Assembly: GCA_945878065.1 (NCBI GenBank)
Contig: CAMDXA010000002.1
Span: forward strand, 62,001 to 126,000
Source: Bordetella parapertussis
GTDB taxonomy: Bacteria; Pseudomonadota; Gammaproteobacteria; Burkholderiales; Burkholderiaceae_C
DNA: 64,000 bases
Direction: 5' to 3'
A program made the translations under genes and the position numbers. Numbering within the stretch: position 1 is the first letter of the stretch; each line of letters opens with the position of its first letter. Positions 39,411 to 51,372 of the stretch are shown here, in pieces. Under the pieces are notes generated by a model. That model ran no database searches and was not told where the DNA came from. It saw only the letters and a program-made list of their open reading frames with translations.

Positions 39411-40889
39411 TCATAGGGGCAATTTGCTCAGTGCCACATGTTCAAGTAATTGGGTCACCGATACGTGCATCACATCGGTGAAAGGTTTGGGATACACGCC
39501 CATCCACAAAACAGCTGCTGCCAAGAGGCCAAGCATCAAAAATTCACGCGCGTTAATGTCTTGTAAATCTTGGACTGCTTGGTTGGTCACAGGGCCCAAA
39601 TAAACACGTTTGACCATCCACAAGGTGTAGGCTGCGCCGAATATGAGTGCAGAGGCTGACAACAGTCCCAGCCAAAAATTGAATTTAACGACTGCCAAAA
39701 TGACCATCCATTCACCCACAAACCCTGCTGTGCCGGGTAAGCCGCAATTGGCCATGGCAAAAAATACGGCAAACGCTGCAAATTTTGGCATGCGATTGAC
39801 CACGCCACCATAGCTGGCGATTTCGCGAGAATGGACCCGGTCGTAAAGCACACCAATGCACAAGAACATGGCTGCTGACACAAACCCATGCGCAAGCATT
39901 TGCACAATAGCACCGCTCACGCCGAGTTCGCTGAAGATAAAAAATCCTAGCGTGACAAAACCCATGTGCGCCACAGACGAGTACGCCACCAGTTTTTTCA
40001 TGTCTTGCTGAACAATGGCTACCAAGCCCACATAGACCACGGCAATCAGAGAAAGCGTCAGCATCAGCCATGCCCATTCATGGGCAGCGTCAGGCGCAAT
40101 GGGAAGCGAAAACCGCAGAAAACCATAGGCACCCAACTTGAGCATGATGGCCGCCAAAACCGCTGAACCGCCCGTAGGTGCCTCGACGTGCACGTCAGGT
40201 AACCAAGTGTGTACAGGCCACAAGGGCACTTTGACGGCAAAGGCGGCGAAGAAAGCAAAAAACAAAAATGTTTGCGGGGTGGCTGCCAGTGGAAGTTGCT
40301 GCCATGTGGCCAAATCAAAACTGCCCTCAGATGCAATGTATAAATAAATCAATGCCACCAGCATCAGCAGTGAACCAAGCAAGGTGTAGAGGAAAAATTT
40401 GAATGCGGCGTAAATTTTGTTGGGACCGCCCCACACGCCGATGATCAAATACATGGGTATCAAGGTGGCTTCAAAAAACACATAAAACAGCATGCCATCA
40501 AGCGCGCAAAACACACCAATCAATAAGCCACTGAGCACCAAAAAAGCGCCCATGTATTGGTTGACACGTTCGGTGATCACTTCCCAACCGGCAATCACCA
40601 CCACCACCGTGATGAACGCAGTCAACAAAACAAACCACAGAGAAATACCGTCTATGCCCAAGTGATAGTTGACATTGAAACGGCTGATCCAGGGAAGGTT
40701 TTCAACAAACTGCATGGAGGCAGATGCATTGTCAAATTGCGCATACAAGGGCAGCGTCAAGACAAAACTAAGCAGCGCACCGGTTAATGCAAACCAACGC
40801 ACCAAGCGCAAGTGTTCATCACGCCCAAAGACCAACAGCAAAACACCACACACGATCGGTGTCCAAATGGCCAGACTCAACAATTCCAT
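39411..40889 (-). CDS. nuoM: NADH-quinone oxidoreductase subunit M
   Basis: A proton-pumping antiporter-like subunit (492 aa, about 14 helices). The conserved Glu helix is in FFEATLIPMYLIIGVWGG, the Lys region in VKVPLWPVHTWLPDVHVEAP, and the long-conserved AYSSVAHMGFVTLGFF follows. The C-terminal part, LPGTAGFVGEWMVIL, is also typical. It lies between nuoL (43-bp gap) and nuoN on the minus strand. Confidence 0.97.
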   Translation of the reverse strand: MELLSLAIWTPIVCGVLLLVFGRDEHLRLVRWFALTGALLSFVLTLPLYAQFDNASASMQFVENLPWISRFNVNYHLGIDGISLWFVLLTAFITVVVVIAGWEVITERVNQYMGAFLVLSGLLIGVFCALDGMLFYVFFEATLIPMYLIIGVWGGPNKIYAAFKFFLYTLLGSLLMLVALIYLYIASEGSFDLATWQQLPLAATPQTFLFFAFFAAFAVKVPLWPVHTWLPDVHVEAPTGGSAVLAAIMLKLGAYGFLRFSLPIAPDAAHEWAWLMLTLSLIAVVYVGLVAIVQQDMKKLVAYSSVAHMGFVTLGFFIFSELGVSGAIVQMLAHGFVSAAMFLCIGVLYDRVHSREIASYGGVVNRMPKFAAFAVFFAMANCGLPGTAGFVGEWMVILAVVKFNFWLGLLSASALIFGAAYTLWMVKRVYLGPVTNQAVQDLQDINAREFLMLGLLAAAVLWMGVYPKPFTDVMHVSVTQLLEHVALSKLPL

Positions 40890-40932
40890 AGCAGCCCTCT
40901 GAATCGAATGCGCGTAAAAGACAGGGTGAGAT

Positions 40933-42936
40933 TCATGGTTTAAGCCAGACGAACCAAGTGATCAGTCCGAACATTCCCAGAATCATCAGCAAGGCGTAGT
41001 GATAAAGAAAACCGGTTTGCAAGCGGCGGGCCAACATAGCCATTCTGCCAATGATGCGCCAAGACCCATTGACCACAAAACCATCGATCACCCCTTGGTC
41101 GCCACCCTTCCACAGACCAGTGGCCAACATGCGAGTGCCGCGGGCAAGAATTTTTTCGTTGAAATCATCCAAAAAATATTTGTTGACCAACAAACTGTGT
41201 AAGGGCTTGACATGTCGTTGAATGAAAGCTGGTACGGCCGGGTGAACCATGTACATGTAAAAAGCCAGCAACACGCCTGCCAAGGCCAGCATCAACGGAA
41301 TGGTGGTCAATGCATGCTCTGCCATGGCCATCGGGGAATGGAACATGTCTTGCAGTGCCTTCATGGCAGGGTGCAATGCACTGTTGACGTAAATAGCGTC
41401 TTTGAAAAAATCGCCAAATAGCATGTAGTCAATAGTGAAATAACCAATAAGCACGGAAGGAATAGCCAGCAGCACCAACGGCAATGTCACGACCCAAGGA
41501 GATTCGTGCGGTGTGTGTGGGTGGCTGTCACCGTGGTGGGCATGAGGGTCTTGATCAAACCGGGGCTTGCCGTGGAACACCAAAAAATACATGCGGAAAG
41601 AATAAAAAGCCGTGACAAATACGCCAGCCAGTACAGCAACATAGGCCCAAGGTGCAGCAGGCAAGTGACTGGCCGCCACGGCTTCGATGATGCTGTCTTT
41701 GGAATAAAAACCAGAAAAAAGCGGCGTGCCAATCAATGCCAACGAACCCAATAAAGATGTCAGCCAGGTGATAGGCATGTACTTGCGCAAGCCCCCCATG
41801 TATCGAATGTCTTGGTTATGGTGGACACCCATGATGACCGAACCCGCAGCCAGAAACAGCAATGCCTTGAAAAATGCATGGGTCATCAAATGAAACACTG
41901 CAACAGAATATGCCGAGGCACCCAAAGCCACCGTCATATAGCCCAATTGTGAAAGCGTGGAATAGGCAACCACTCGTTTGATATCGTTTTGCACAATGCC
42001 TAAAAAGCCCATGAACAAAGCAGTGATAGCGCCGACTGACAACATCAAGTTAAGCGCTGTGTCAGACAACTCAAACAAGGGGGACATGCGGGCCACCATG
42101 AATATGCCGGCTGTGACCATGGTGGCCGCATGAATCAACGCAGAAATAGGGGTCGGGCCTTCCATCGAGTCTGGCAACCAGACATGCAAAGGAAATTGCG
42201 CTGATTTACCCATAGCACCAATGAACAAACAAATACAAATCACAGTGACTAGCATCCAATCGGTGCCAGGCAATGTCAAGGCCGCCAATTGGTCTGCTTT
42301 GGCAAATGCCTCGGTATAGTTCAAGGTGCCTGCATAAGCGGCGATCAAACCGATGCCCAGTATGAAGCCGAAGTCACCCACACGGTTCACCAAAAAAGCT
42401 TTCATGTTGGCAAACACAGCACTGGGTTTGTTGAACCAAAACCCGATGAGCAAGTAAGAGACCAAGCCAACAGCCTCCCAGCCGAAAAACAATTGCAACA
42501 TGTTGTTGCTCATCACCAGCATCAACATGGCAAAGGTGAACAATGAAATGTAAGCAAAGAAACGGTTGTAGCCCTCGTCTTCTTCCATGTAACCGATGGT
42601 GTAGATATGAACCATCAAAGAAACAAAAGTGACCACGCACATCATCATGGCGGTGAGCCCATCCACCATGAAACCGATTTCCATTTTCAACTCGCCAATT
42701 TGCATCCAGGTGTAAATGGATTCATTAAAACGAGCTCCATCAACCACCACATCTTGCAAGGTAAGCGCCGACAAAACAAATGAAACCAAGACCCCCAAGA
42801 TAGTGAGACTGTGTGCCCAGCGACGCCCTAACCCGCCACCCCCGAACTGTGTGCCCCAAATACCCGCCAACAGCGACCCGACCAAGGGGGCCAGCACGAC
42901 GGTGACCAGGGTGGAAGCTTGAATGGATTGGCTCAT
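40933..42936 (-). CDS. nuoL: NADH-quinone oxidoreductase subunit L
   Basis: The largest antiporter-like subunit, with the long lateral helix that runs along the membrane arm. It is 667 aa from ATG 42936 (MSQSIQASTLVTVVLAPLVG); an in-frame extension to 43050 would overlap nuoK and was rejected. Marks are FFGWEAVGLVSYLLIGFWF (key Glu), KSAQFPLHVWLPDSMEGPTPISALIHAATMV (Lys and His residues), AYSTLSQLGYM and LIGTPLFSGFYSKDSIIEA. A His-rich loop, HAHHGDSHPHTPHE, lies before the final helices, as in many orthologues. Confidence 0.97.
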   Translation of the reverse strand: MSQSIQASTLVTVVLAPLVGSLLAGIWGTQFGGGGLGRRWAHSLTILGVLVSFVLSALTLQDVVVDGARFNESIYTWMQIGELKMEIGFMVDGLTAMMMCVVTFVSLMVHIYTIGYMEEDEGYNRFFAYISLFTFAMLMLVMSNNMLQLFFGWEAVGLVSYLLIGFWFNKPSAVFANMKAFLVNRVGDFGFILGIGLIAAYAGTLNYTEAFAKADQLAALTLPGTDWMLVTVICICLFIGAMGKSAQFPLHVWLPDSMEGPTPISALIHAATMVTAGIFMVARMSPLFELSDTALNLMLSVGAITALFMGFLGIVQNDIKRVVAYSTLSQLGYMTVALGASAYSVAVFHLMTHAFFKALLFLAAGSVIMGVHHNQDIRYMGGLRKYMPITWLTSLLGSLALIGTPLFSGFYSKDSIIEAVAASHLPAAPWAYVAVLAGVFVTAFYSFRMYFLVFHGKPRFDQDPHAHHGDSHPHTPHESPWVVTLPLVLLAIPSVLIGYFTIDYMLFGDFFKDAIYVNSALHPAMKALQDMFHSPMAMAEHALTTIPLMLALAGVLLAFYMYMVHPAVPAFIQRHVKPLHSLLVNKYFLDDFNEKILARGTRMLATGLWKGGDQGVIDGFVVNGSWRIIGRMAMLARRLQTGFLYHYALLMILGMFGLITWFVWLKP

Positions 42937-42949
42937 GGTGAATGCTGAC

Positions 42950-43258
42950 TCAGCCTTTGAGGCTGTTGAGTTCGTCAACATTGACGCTTGAACGGTTGCG
43001 GAACAACAGCACCAAAATCGCCAGCCCGATGGCGGACTCGGCTGCGGCAACTGTCAGAATAAAAAACACAAACACTTGTCCGTGCATATCTCCCAGGTAA
43101 TGTGAGAAAGCCACGAAATTGGTATTGACAGCCAAAAGCATGAGTTCGATCGCCATCAACAACACGATCAGATTTTTTCGGTTCAGAAAAATACCAATCA
43201 CTGACAGCGAAAACAAGACTGCACCCAAAGTCAGGTAGTGGCCCAGCGTGATGTTCAT
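42950..43258 (-). CDS. nuoK: NADH-quinone oxidoreductase subunit K
   Basis: A small three-helix membrane subunit (102 aa) of the complex I proton path. Two conserved buried glutamates are seen, in [19 protein letters not shown] and [18 protein letters not shown]. The start overlaps the nuoJ stop by 4 bp, and nuoL follows 13 bp later. Confidence 0.97.
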   Translation of the reverse strand: MNITLGHYLTLGAVLFSLSVIGIFLNRKNLIVLLMAIELMLLAVNTNFVAFSHYLGDMHGQVFVFFILTVAAAESAIGLAILVLLFRNRSSVNVDELNSLKG

Positions 43259-43893
43259 GATTTGGGTTCCTCTACAACGGGCGGTACCAAGGCTTGTTGC
43301 ACGGGTTCGATTTTGACCATGCGCAAGCGGTCGGCTGCTTTGACTTTCACTTGCTCACCCGGGTCTTGCGCTTTGGTGTCTTTTCGTTCACGCATGGTCA
43401 ATGCAATCGCCGACACGATGGCCACCAAAAGAATGACCGCTGCGATTTCCAAGGGATACAAATACTCGGTATAGAGCAGTACACCCAGATCGCGAGTGTT
43501 GGAGACAGGCGCGCCGCTCACCGCACTATCCACTGCGATTTGGGAGGATCGAAAACCGCCCATCAGCACCGAAGCCAATTCAAGTGCCAACACCGCACCA
43601 ATGAACGCTGCCAGCGGAAAATGCTTCCAAAAATCTTTTTTCAAAGCATCTAAGTTGATGTCAATCATCATCACCACAAACAAGAACAACACCATCACCG
43701 CACCGACATACACCAGCACCAGCGTGATGGAAAGAAATTCGGCCTTGAGCAACATCCAGATGCCAGAGGCCTGGAAAAAGGCCAGCACCAGATACAAAGC
43801 TGCATGCACCGGGTTGCGCGACGTGATGACACGCAAAGCAGCAAACAACAGCACAGCTGAAAATAAATAGAAAAGCGCTGACTTGATTTCCAT
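43255..43893 (-). CDS. nuoJ: NADH-quinone oxidoreductase subunit J
   Basis: A five-helix membrane subunit (212 aa) that contributes to the proton channel next to the quinone site. The conserved helix [19 protein letters not shown] contains the pi-bulge region. Upstream lie [20 protein letters not shown] and [11 protein letters not shown] hydrophilic tail of about 45 residues ([19 protein letters not shown]) is longer than in E. coli. It overlaps nuoK by 4 bp. Confidence 0.96.
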   Translation of the reverse strand: MEIKSALFYLFSAVLLFAALRVITSRNPVHAALYLVLAFFQASGIWMLLKAEFLSITLVLVYVGAVMVLFLFVVMMIDINLDALKKDFWKHFPLAAFIGAVLALELASVLMGGFRSSQIAVDSAVSGAPVSNTRDLGVLLYTEYLYPLEIAAVILLVAIVSAIALTMRERKDTKAQDPGEQVKVKAADRLRMVKIEPVQQALVPPVVEEPKS

Positions 43894-43913
43894 GGGCTTA
43901 TCTGTTCCTGGGT

Positions 43914-44435
43914 TTAGCGGTATTTGGCGTCAGCCGCCTTGTTGGCTGCAATTTGCGTTTCATACTTGTCACCTACTGCGAGCAGCATTTCCTTGGTGAA
44001 ATACAGATCGCCGCGTTTTTCTCCGTGGTATTCAAAAATGTGTGTCTCAACAATGGAATCAACCGGACAGCTTTCTTCGCAAAAGCCACAAAAAATACAC
44101 TTGGTCAAATCGATGTCATAGCGCGTGGTTCGGCGCGAACCGTCGTCCCGCACATCGGATTCAATAGTGATGGCCATGGCCGGACACACTGCCTCACACA
44201 GTTTGCACGCTATGCAGCGCTCTTCGCCATTTTCATAACGGCGCAATGCATGCAAGCCCCGAAAGCGTGGGCTCAACGGTGTTTTTTCTTCTGGAAATTG
44301 CACCGTGATTTTTCGGGCGAACATATAGCGTCCGGTGATCGCAAAACCTTTGAAGAATTCCAGCAGCAAAAAGCTGGAAAAGAAATCAGCCCAGGAAAAA
44401 GGCGTTGGCGGTGTGGTGGAAGTATGCGTTGTCAT
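43914..44435 (-). CDS. nuoI: NADH-quinone oxidoreductase subunit I
   Basis: A peripheral-arm ferredoxin-like subunit (173 aa) with two 4Fe-4S clusters (N6a and N6b) that pass electrons to NuoB. Both cysteine sets are complete: [16 protein letters not shown] and [16 protein letters not shown]. The N-terminus ([22 protein letters not shown]) holds the amphipathic anchor. It lies between nuoH (13 bp) and nuoJ (20 bp). Confidence 0.97.
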   Translation of the reverse strand: MTTHTSTTPPTPFSWADFFSSFLLLEFFKGFAITGRYMFARKITVQFPEEKTPLSPRFRGLHALRRYENGEERCIACKLCEAVCPAMAITIESDVRDDGSRRTTRYDIDLTKCIFCGFCEESCPVDSIVETHIFEYHGEKRGDLYFTKEMLLAVGDKYETQIAANKAADAKYR

Positions 44436-44448
44436 AGGGATGTTTGCA

Positions 44449-45531
44449 TCAGTTCCAAATGTTCCAAGGGGTTTGCATCCAAGCCCCGATGATGACCAAC
44501 CAGACCAAAGTCACGGGAATGAAAATTTTCCAACCCAGACGCATGATTTGGTCGTAGCGAAAACGCGGGAAAGTAGCCCGCACCCAAAGGAACATGGTGA
44601 CAACAACAAAAGTTTTGATAGCCAGCCAGATCCAGCCAGGTATCCACGCCAAATACACCGTATCCACGGGCGGCAACCATCCCCCCAAGAACAAAAGCAC
44701 GGCGATGGTGGAGACCAAAATCATGTTGGCATATTCACCTAAGAAAAACATAGCGAATGACATGCCGGAGTATTCAATCATGTGGCCCGCCACAATTTCA
44801 GATTCGCCCTCCACCACATCAAATGGATGTCGATTGGTTTCCGCCAGACTGGCAATGAAATACACCACAAAAACGGGGAGCAGAGGCAACCAGTTCCAAG
44901 ACAAAAAGCCCAACCCCTGATCGGCAAACATGCCCTTGCCCTGCCCGTTGACGATGTCAATCAGGTTCATACTGCCCGACACCATCAACACCACCACCAG
45001 ACAAAACCCCATGGCGATTTCATAACTGACCATTTGCGCAGATGCACGCAATGCGCCCAAAAAAGCGTATTTGGAATTGGACGCCCAACCTGCAATGATG
45101 ATGCCGTAGACCTCCAGCGATGTGATGGCCATCAGAAATAGCAGGCCTGCGTTCACATTGGCCAACACCACTTCAGGGCCAAAAGGTATCACCGCCCAAG
45201 CAGCCATGACAGGCATGATAGTCATGACAGGACCTAAAAAGAACAAACCCGAACTGGCCTTGGTAGGCAAGATGATTTCTTTGGTCAAAATTTTTATCGC
45301 ATCAGCAATCGGCTGCAATAAACCCGCCGGCCCGGTACGGTTGGGACCCACGCGAATTTGCGTGAACCCGATCGCCTTGCGTTCCCACAACGTCAGATAA
45401 GCAACGCAGCCCAACAAGGGCAAAACCACCGCCACAATTTTGAGCAACGTCCACAACACTGGCCACACCAGACTCGCCCACCAAGGTGCCGATAACAATG
45501 AGGCGCCAGTGTTGAACAACAGGTCAACCAT
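44449..45531 (-). CDS. nuoH: NADH-quinone oxidoreductase subunit H
   Basis: An eight-helix membrane subunit (360 aa) that forms the quinone tunnel with NuoB and NuoD. Conserved marks are [35 protein letters not shown], the acidic funnel loop [27 protein letters not shown], and [18 protein letters not shown]. The start overlaps the nuoG stop by 8 bp. Confidence 0.97.
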   Translation of the reverse strand: MVDLLFNTGASLLSAPWWASLVWPVLWTLLKIVAVVLPLLGCVAYLTLWERKAIGFTQIRVGPNRTGPAGLLQPIADAIKILTKEIILPTKASSGLFFLGPVMTIMPVMAAWAVIPFGPEVVLANVNAGLLFLMAITSLEVYGIIIAGWASNSKYAFLGALRASAQMVSYEIAMGFCLVVVLMVSGSMNLIDIVNGQGKGMFADQGLGFLSWNWLPLLPVFVVYFIASLAETNRHPFDVVEGESEIVAGHMIEYSGMSFAMFFLGEYANMILVSTIAVLLFLGGWLPPVDTVYLAWIPGWIWLAIKTFVVVTMFLWVRATFPRFRYDQIMRLGWKIFIPVTLVWLVIIGAWMQTPWNIWN

Positions 45532-47623
45532 GGACCACTCCTTCTCGCGCGTCTGCGGTCATTTGCAAGGCATGAGAGCGACGAACCAAACCGTCTAGTT
45601 GGTAAATGGATGCACTGAAAGGTGCTTGCGTGGCAGGGGTGACATCAATGCTTGCATGGCATGCATTGGACAAATGCGATGCGATATCGGCAGGCAAAGC
45701 TTGTGCACGAACCTGCTCAATGGTGTCGAACTCAAAACCTGCAAGACCAAGCATGCTGCCAAGCACCCTGAACACTTTCCACGCAGGGCGGGTTTCGCCC
45801 AAGGGTTTGACCACACCATGAAAGCTTTGCGCCCGCCCTTCGGTGTTGACAAAGGTACCTGCAGTTTCTGTGAAAGGTGAAATCGGCAACAGCACATCAC
45901 TGATGTCCATGTTGGTTTTGAATGGCGACAAGGTCACGACCATGTCCACGCCGTCAAACCGTTGCTCTTTCACCGCGCAATCGTGGGCCGGTTCGGTATG
46001 TAACAAGAACATGGCTTTGATTGAGGTGGACTGCAATAGTTGAGCGGCATTCATTCCATGGCTCATAGGTCTAGCGGACACAAGTTGTGCGCCGACCGTA
46101 TTAGCAGCTTCGCCCAAATACCCGACAGTGCTGCCCGTCTGTTGGGCGATGAATTGCGCCAGTGCCAAGAGGCTTGATGCCTTGGCGTGGTGAGCCGCCG
46201 CATTGCCGAGTAAGACCGCTTTGCGCTCGCCACTAAGCAATGCCGATGCGATGGCTTGTACGCCCGGCGCATTCGCATTGCCCGCAACAGGAGGCTGTGC
46301 ATTTTTCAACTGCGCGACCGCTGCAGCTATATCAGCCAAGGCCTGCACCCATACCGAGGATTCAGCCAACACTGCCTGCGCCACAGGCATGGCCCAATCA
46401 AATGCTTGTTCGTTCACCGCAAATACCTTGGCGCCACGGCGAGCAGCTTGTCGAATACGTTGCGCCAACAACGGCTGGTCTTTGCGGATATTTGAGCCAA
46501 TGACCAACACTGCGTCAAGGGTAGACAAGGATGCAATAGACGTTCCCAACCAACGGGTCTTGCCCTCATGCATGAAGTCGGCAGCGCGCAAACGGCTGTC
46601 AATGTTGTCACTTCCAAGGCCACGAATCAGTTGCGTCGCAAGATACAGTTCTTCGAGCGTGCTGTGCGGGCTGGCCAGACAAGCCAAAGCGGCATCACCA
46701 TGGTCGGCACGAATTTGCTGAACGCCATTGGCCACATATTCAAGCGCTGTGGACCAATCAACGGCGATCCACTCGCCGTTTTGCTTGAGCATGGGCTGCG
46801 TCAAGCGCTCTTCACTGTTGAGCGACTCATAACTGAAGCGGTCGCGGTCAGCGATCCAGCATTCGTTGACGTCTTCGTTTTCCAAGGGCACCACACGCAT
46901 GACACGGTTGTTTTTCACCTGCACAATCAGGTTAGCACCAGTGGCGTCATGCGGACTGATGGATTTGCGACGGCTCAGTTCCCACGTGCGGGCTTGGTAG
47001 CGAAACGGCTTACTGGTCAATGCGCCGACCGGGCAAATATCGATCATGTTGCCGGACAACTCGGAATCAACCGTTTCACCGACAAATGCTTCAATTTCAG
47101 AATGCTCACCACGCTGCGACATGCCGAGCTCCATGCTGCCCGCAATCTCTTGACCGAAGCGAACGCAACGTGTGCAATGGATGCAGCGGCTCATCTCTTC
47201 CATGCTGACCAGCGGGCCGATGTCTTTGTGGAACACCACGCGTTTTTCTTCTTCGTAACGCGAAGCGCTGCCGCCATAACCCACGGCCAAATCTTGTAAC
47301 TGGCATTCGCCGCCTTGATCGCAAATAGGGCAATCCAATGGGTGGTTGATGAGCAAAAATTCCATCACCGATTTTTGGGCTTTGATAGCACGCTCTGACT
47401 TTGTGTGCACCACCATGCCCTGGGTCACCGGTGTGGCACAGGCCGGCATGGGCTTGGGTGCTTTTTCAATGTCAACCAAACACATGCGGCAATTGGCCGC
47501 GATACTGAGTTTGCGGTGGTAACAGAAATGTGGAATGAACGTGCCCGCTTGCTCTGCCGCTTGAATGACCACGCTGCCTTCAGCAACTTGTACGGTCTTG
47601 CCGTCGATTTGCAATTCAATCAT
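45524..47623 (-). CDS. nuoG: NADH-quinone oxidoreductase subunit G
   Basis: The 75-kDa peripheral subunit (699 aa) carrying several iron-sulfur clusters. N-terminal 2Fe-2S cysteines are in [18 protein letters not shown]; the His/Cys cluster is in [18 protein letters not shown]; 4Fe-4S cysteines are in [11 protein letters not shown] and [13 protein letters not shown]. The molybdopterin-like fold follows without a cofactor. The start at 47623 ([17 protein letters not shown]) overlaps the nuoF stop by 8 bp; the longer frame to 47737 reads into nuoF and is rejected. Confidence 0.96.
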   Translation of the reverse strand: MIELQIDGKTVQVAEGSVVIQAAEQAGTFIPHFCYHRKLSIAANCRMCLVDIEKAPKPMPACATPVTQGMVVHTKSERAIKAQKSVMEFLLINHPLDCPICDQGGECQLQDLAVGYGGSASRYEEEKRVVFHKDIGPLVSMEEMSRCIHCTRCVRFGQEIAGSMELGMSQRGEHSEIEAFVGETVDSELSGNMIDICPVGALTSKPFRYQARTWELSRRKSISPHDATGANLIVQVKNNRVMRVVPLENEDVNECWIADRDRFSYESLNSEERLTQPMLKQNGEWIAVDWSTALEYVANGVQQIRADHGDAALACLASPHSTLEELYLATQLIRGLGSDNIDSRLRAADFMHEGKTRWLGTSIASLSTLDAVLVIGSNIRKDQPLLAQRIRQAARRGAKVFAVNEQAFDWAMPVAQAVLAESSVWVQALADIAAAVAQLKNAQPPVAGNANAPGVQAIASALLSGERKAVLLGNAAAHHAKASSLLALAQFIAQQTGSTVGYLGEAANTVGAQLVSARPMSHGMNAAQLLQSTSIKAMFLLHTEPAHDCAVKEQRFDGVDMVVTLSPFKTNMDISDVLLPISPFTETAGTFVNTEGRAQSFHGVVKPLGETRPAWKVFRVLGSMLGLAGFEFDTIEQVRAQALPADIASHLSNACHASIDVTPATQAPFSASIYQLDGLVRRSHALQMTADAREGVVHG

Positions 47624-48986
47624 GGTGATGGCTCGCGTGTGCCTGCGACGAGACCATGCAGGTCTTGTGCGTGATGTGGTGATCGAACTCTGCGCGGAAA
47701 TGTTTGAGCATGCCTCGCACCGGCATGGCGGCTGCATCGCCTAATGCACAAATGGTGCGTCCCATGATGTTTTCAGCGACGCTGTCCAACAGGTCCATGT
47801 CAGACGGTTTGCCGTGACCCGTTTCAATCCGGTCAACCATGCGCGACAACCAACCCGTGCCTTCACGGCAAGGCGTGCACTGTCCGCAGGATTCGTGCAT
47901 GTAAAACGCAGACAGGCGTTGCAGGCTTTTCACCATGCAGCGTGTGTCGTTCAATACGATGACAGCACCCGAACCGAGCATGGACCCGGCCTTGGCAATC
48001 GCGTCGTAGTCCATGGTGATGTCCATCATGATGGATGCAGGCAACACCGGTGCGGATGAACCGCCAGGAATAACCGCTTTCAACGCCCCGCCCTGCACGC
48101 CGCCAGCCAATTCAAGCAACTTGGCGAACGGTGTGCCCATGGGTACTTCGTAATTGCCGGGCAAAGCCACGTCACCGCTGACAGAAAAAATCTTGGTGCC
48201 GCCGTTGTTTGGTTTGCCGCAGGCCAGGTACGCAGCGCCGCCGTTGCGAATAATCCACGGCACGGCCGCGAATGTTTCAGTGTTGTTGATGGTGGTTGGT
48301 TTGCCGTACACGCCAAAACTGGCGGGAAACGGTGGCTTGAAACGCGGTTGGCCTTTTTTGCCCTCCAGCGATTCAAGTAATGCCGTTTCTTCACCACAAA
48401 TGTAGGCACCGAAACCGTGGGCGGCATGCAGTTGAAAACTGAATTCACTGCCTTGTATGCGCTCACCCAGAAAACCTGCGGCGCGTGCTTCGGCCAACGC
48501 AGCTTCAAAGCGTTCGTAGGTTTGGAAAATTTCGCCGTGTATGTAGTTGTAGCCGATGCTGATGCCCATGGCATAGGCTGCAATGGCCATGCCTTCAATC
48601 ACGCTATGTGGGTTGTATTCCAAAATATCTCGGTCTTTGCATGTGCCGGGTTCACCTTCGTCCGAATTACAGACCAAATATTTTTGGCCGTCGAACTGAC
48701 GCGGCATGAAACTCCACTTCAAACCGGTAGGAAAACCTGCGCCGCCACGGCCACGCAATCCAGATTCTTTGACGCAAGCAATGACTTGGTCTTGTGTCCA
48801 CGGCGCTTCACCGTTCAATCCAAGTATGGTGCGCAAGGCTTGGTAACCGCCACGCGACACGTAGTCTTGCAAGCCCCAGTTGCGCCCGTTGAGATTCGCA
48901 TAAATTTGCGGCTGGATATGACGTCCATGAAAGCATGACTCCAGTCCTTTGGACTGGAACTGGGCCAAAAGTTGCTGAACATTCAT
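47616..48986 (-). CDS. nuoF: NADH-quinone oxidoreductase subunit F
   Basis: The 51-kDa subunit (456 aa) that binds NADH and FMN and holds 4Fe-4S cluster N3. The nucleotide region is [20 protein letters not shown] and [14 protein letters not shown]; the FMN region is [23 protein letters not shown]; the cluster cysteines are in [15 protein letters not shown] and a distal Cys in [11 protein letters not shown]. It begins in the nuoE stop (4-bp overlap). Confidence 0.97.
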   Translation of the reverse strand: MNVQQLLAQFQSKGLESCFHGRHIQPQIYANLNGRNWGLQDYVSRGGYQALRTILGLNGEAPWTQDQVIACVKESGLRGRGGAGFPTGLKWSFMPRQFDGQKYLVCNSDEGEPGTCKDRDILEYNPHSVIEGMAIAAYAMGISIGYNYIHGEIFQTYERFEAALAEARAAGFLGERIQGSEFSFQLHAAHGFGAYICGEETALLESLEGKKGQPRFKPPFPASFGVYGKPTTINNTETFAAVPWIIRNGGAAYLACGKPNNGGTKIFSVSGDVALPGNYEVPMGTPFAKLLELAGGVQGGALKAVIPGGSSAPVLPASIMMDITMDYDAIAKAGSMLGSGAVIVLNDTRCMVKSLQRLSAFYMHESCGQCTPCREGTGWLSRMVDRIETGHGKPSDMDLLDSVAENIMGRTICALGDAAAMPVRGMLKHFRAEFDHHITHKTCMVSSQAHASHHHD

Positions 48987-49492
48987 GCCTTGGCCTCCGC
49001 CTGTTGCAGGCCGTCAATCAGTTGATCGAGTTTGTCGTGGCTCATGAAGCTGCACATGCTGCGGTCATTGACCAACAGCACCGGCGCATCCGCGCAAGCG
49101 CCCATGCACTCGCCGGGCTGCAATGTGAACATGCCATCTGCTGTAGTTTGTCCAACTTCAATACTCAGTTTTTTACACAGGTGTTCCAAGGCCTTTTGAC
49201 CGCCGCGTAACTGGCAGGGCAAATTGGTACACACATTGATTTTGAATTGTCCAACTGGCTTCTGGTTGAACATGTTGTAGAAGGTAAAGACTTCATGCAC
49301 TGCCATGACGGGCATTTCAAGCACCGCCGCCAGCGCTTTTTCCTGCTCGGGCGTGACGAAACCGTTTTCTTGTTGAAGAATGGAAAGACAGGCAATGACC
49401 GCCGACTGCTTTTGGTCGTCAGGGTATTTGTTCAACTCATGCTGAAAACGCTGCATGGTTTCTGCTGATAAATGTTCGATTGCGATGTTCAT
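48983..49492 (-). CDS. nuoE: NADH-quinone oxidoreductase subunit E
   Basis: The 24-kDa subunit (169 aa) with a thioredoxin-like fold and 2Fe-2S cluster N1a. Its ligands are in [13 protein letters not shown] and [17 protein letters not shown]. The N-terminal helical region ([20 protein letters not shown]) precedes them. Both ends overlap neighbours by 4 bp (nuoD upstream, nuoF downstream), so the trio is translated together. Confidence 0.97.
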   Translation of the reverse strand: MNIAIEHLSAETMQRFQHELNKYPDDQKQSAVIACLSILQQENGFVTPEQEKALAAVLEMPVMAVHEVFTFYNMFNQKPVGQFKINVCTNLPCQLRGGQKALEHLCKKLSIEVGQTTADGMFTLQPGECMGACADAPVLLVNDRSMCSFMSHDKLDQLIDGLQQAEAKA

Positions 49493-50742
49493 CGGTCAAT
49501 TTCCCCAAACACAATGTCCATGGTGCCGATGATGGCGACGGTATCCGAAATCATGTGACCGCGGGTCATTTCGTCCATGGCGGCCAGATGCGCAAAACCG
49601 GGTGGACGGATTTTTAAACGGTAAGGTTTGTTGGCACCGTCGCTGACCAAATAAATGCCGAATTCACCCTTGGGGTGCTCGACCGCAGCATAAGCCTCGC
49701 CTTCGGGTACATGGAAACCTTCGGTGAACAATTTAAAGTGGTGAATCAACTCTTCCATGCTGGTCTTCATGGACTCACGCGAGGGAGGCGCCACCTTGTG
49801 GTTGTCGGTGATGACAGGGCCGGGGTTGTCGCGCAGCCATTTCACACATTGGCCGATGATGCGGTTGGATTGCCGCATCTCAGCCACGCGCACCAGATAA
49901 CGGTCATAGCAGTCGCCAGTCAAGCCAACAGGCACATCGAAATCCATTTGGTCGTATACGTCATACGGCTGCTGTTTGCGCAAATCCCAAGCGATGCCTG
50001 AACCGCGCAACATCGGGCCGGTGAAGCCCAGATTTTTTGCGCGCTCTGGAGTCACCACACCAATGCCGACCGTACGTTGTTTCCAAATACGGTTGTCTGT
50101 CAGTAAAGTTTCGTATTCGTCAACGTATTTGGGAAAACGCTTCGTGAAATCGTCGATGAAGTCGAGCAATGAACCTTGGCGGTTTTCGTTCATGCGGGCG
50201 ATAGTGCGGGCATTTTTAATTTTGCTGACCTGGTATTGCGGCATGTGGTCAGGCAGATCACGGTACACACCACCGGGGCGGAAATAGGCGGCATGCATGC
50301 GAGCGCCTGACACAGCTTCATACATGTCGTATAAATCTTCGCGCTCGCGGAAGCAATAAATCAGGATATTCATCGCGCCGCAGTCAAAACCATGCGCCCC
50401 AAGCCACAACAAATGGTTGAGCATGCGGGTGATCTCGGCGAACATGACGCGTATGTATTGCGCACGCACCGGCACTTCCAAGCCCATGAGTTTTTCTATT
50501 GCCAAACAATAGGCGTGCTCGTTACACATCATGGACACATAGTCCAAGCGGTCCATGTAAGGCAACGACTGAATATAGGTTTTGCTTTCTGCCAGTTTTT
50601 CTGTGGCGCGGTGCAATAGGCCAATGTGCGGGTCTGCGCGCTGAACCACTTCACCGTCAAGTTCGAGCACAAGACGCAACACACCATGCGCCGCCGGATG
50701 CTGCGGCCCTAGGTTCAAGGTGTAATTTTTAATATCAGCCAT
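49489..50742 (-). CDS. nuoD: NADH-quinone oxidoreductase subunit D
   Basis: The 49-kDa subunit (417 aa), related to the large subunit of NiFe hydrogenases; it forms the quinone-binding cavity. Marks: [20 protein letters not shown] (quinone-site His and Tyr region), [18 protein letters not shown]-like [23 protein letters not shown], and the C-terminal [14 protein letters not shown]. It is separate from nuoC (4-bp gap), unlike the fused NuoCD of E. coli. Confidence 0.98.
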   Translation of the reverse strand: MADIKNYTLNLGPQHPAAHGVLRLVLELDGEVVQRADPHIGLLHRATEKLAESKTYIQSLPYMDRLDYVSMMCNEHAYCLAIEKLMGLEVPVRAQYIRVMFAEITRMLNHLLWLGAHGFDCGAMNILIYCFREREDLYDMYEAVSGARMHAAYFRPGGVYRDLPDHMPQYQVSKIKNARTIARMNENRQGSLLDFIDDFTKRFPKYVDEYETLLTDNRIWKQRTVGIGVVTPERAKNLGFTGPMLRGSGIAWDLRKQQPYDVYDQMDFDVPVGLTGDCYDRYLVRVAEMRQSNRIIGQCVKWLRDNPGPVITDNHKVAPPSRESMKTSMEELIHHFKLFTEGFHVPEGEAYAAVEHPKGEFGIYLVSDGANKPYRLKIRPPGFAHLAAMDEMTRGHMISDTVAIIGTMDIVFGEIDR

Positions 50743-50746
50743 GGCT

Positions 50747-51364
50747 TTAATTCAACCCGCCGTAATGGTCTTCACGGATGATGCGTGGCGTGATTTCGCG
50801 CGGCTCTATGGTGACGGGTTGGTAAATGACTCGTTTTTGTTCTGCGTCATATCGCATTTCCACGTGGCCTGAAGTGGGGAAGTCTTTGCGGAATGGATGG
50901 CCAATGAAACCATAGTCTGTCAATAAGCGACGCAGGTCCAGATGGTCTTTGAAGTGAACGCCAAACAAATCGAAGGCTTCGCGTTCAAACCAATTGGCAG
51001 CGTTCCAAATGCCTGTGACCGAGTCCAGTTGGGGCATATCGTCATCCGTGGCATGCACACGCAGGCGCACACGCCAGTTGTGGGTCAATGAAAGCAAATG
51101 CAACACCACCGCATAACGCGGGGCATGGGTGTACTTGGAATCAGCGCCGTCTTTGTAGGCTGAGTAATCCATGCCACACAAATCAAGCAGTTGTTCAAAT
51201 GCCAAATCGGGGTGATCTCTCAACGCCAACGCCACAGACAAATAATCATTTTCTTTGACGGTCAAAGTCAATTCGCCCAAGGCCAATTGCAGATCTAGAA
51301 TCTGCGCCCCCAAAACCTGCTTGAGTGCAGTTTGAAGTGTGTCAATCGAAACAGTGATGCTCAT
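50747..51364 (-). CDS. nuoC: NADH-quinone oxidoreductase subunit C
   Basis: The 30-kDa peripheral subunit (205 aa). Signatures are [38 protein letters not shown] and [24 protein letters not shown]. The start at 51364 ([19 protein letters not shown]) sits 8 bp after nuoB; the frame extends upstream into nuoB and that part is not used. Confidence 0.96.
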   Translation of the reverse strand: MSITVSIDTLQTALKQVLGAQILDLQLALGELTLTVKENDYLSVALALRDHPDLAFEQLLDLCGMDYSAYKDGADSKYTHAPRYAVVLHLLSLTHNWRVRLRVHATDDDMPQLDSVTGIWNAANWFEREAFDLFGVHFKDHLDLRRLLTDYGFIGHPFRKDFPTSGHVEMRYDAEQKRVIYQPVTIEPREITPRIIREDHYGGLN

Positions 51365-51372
51365 AAACAGTG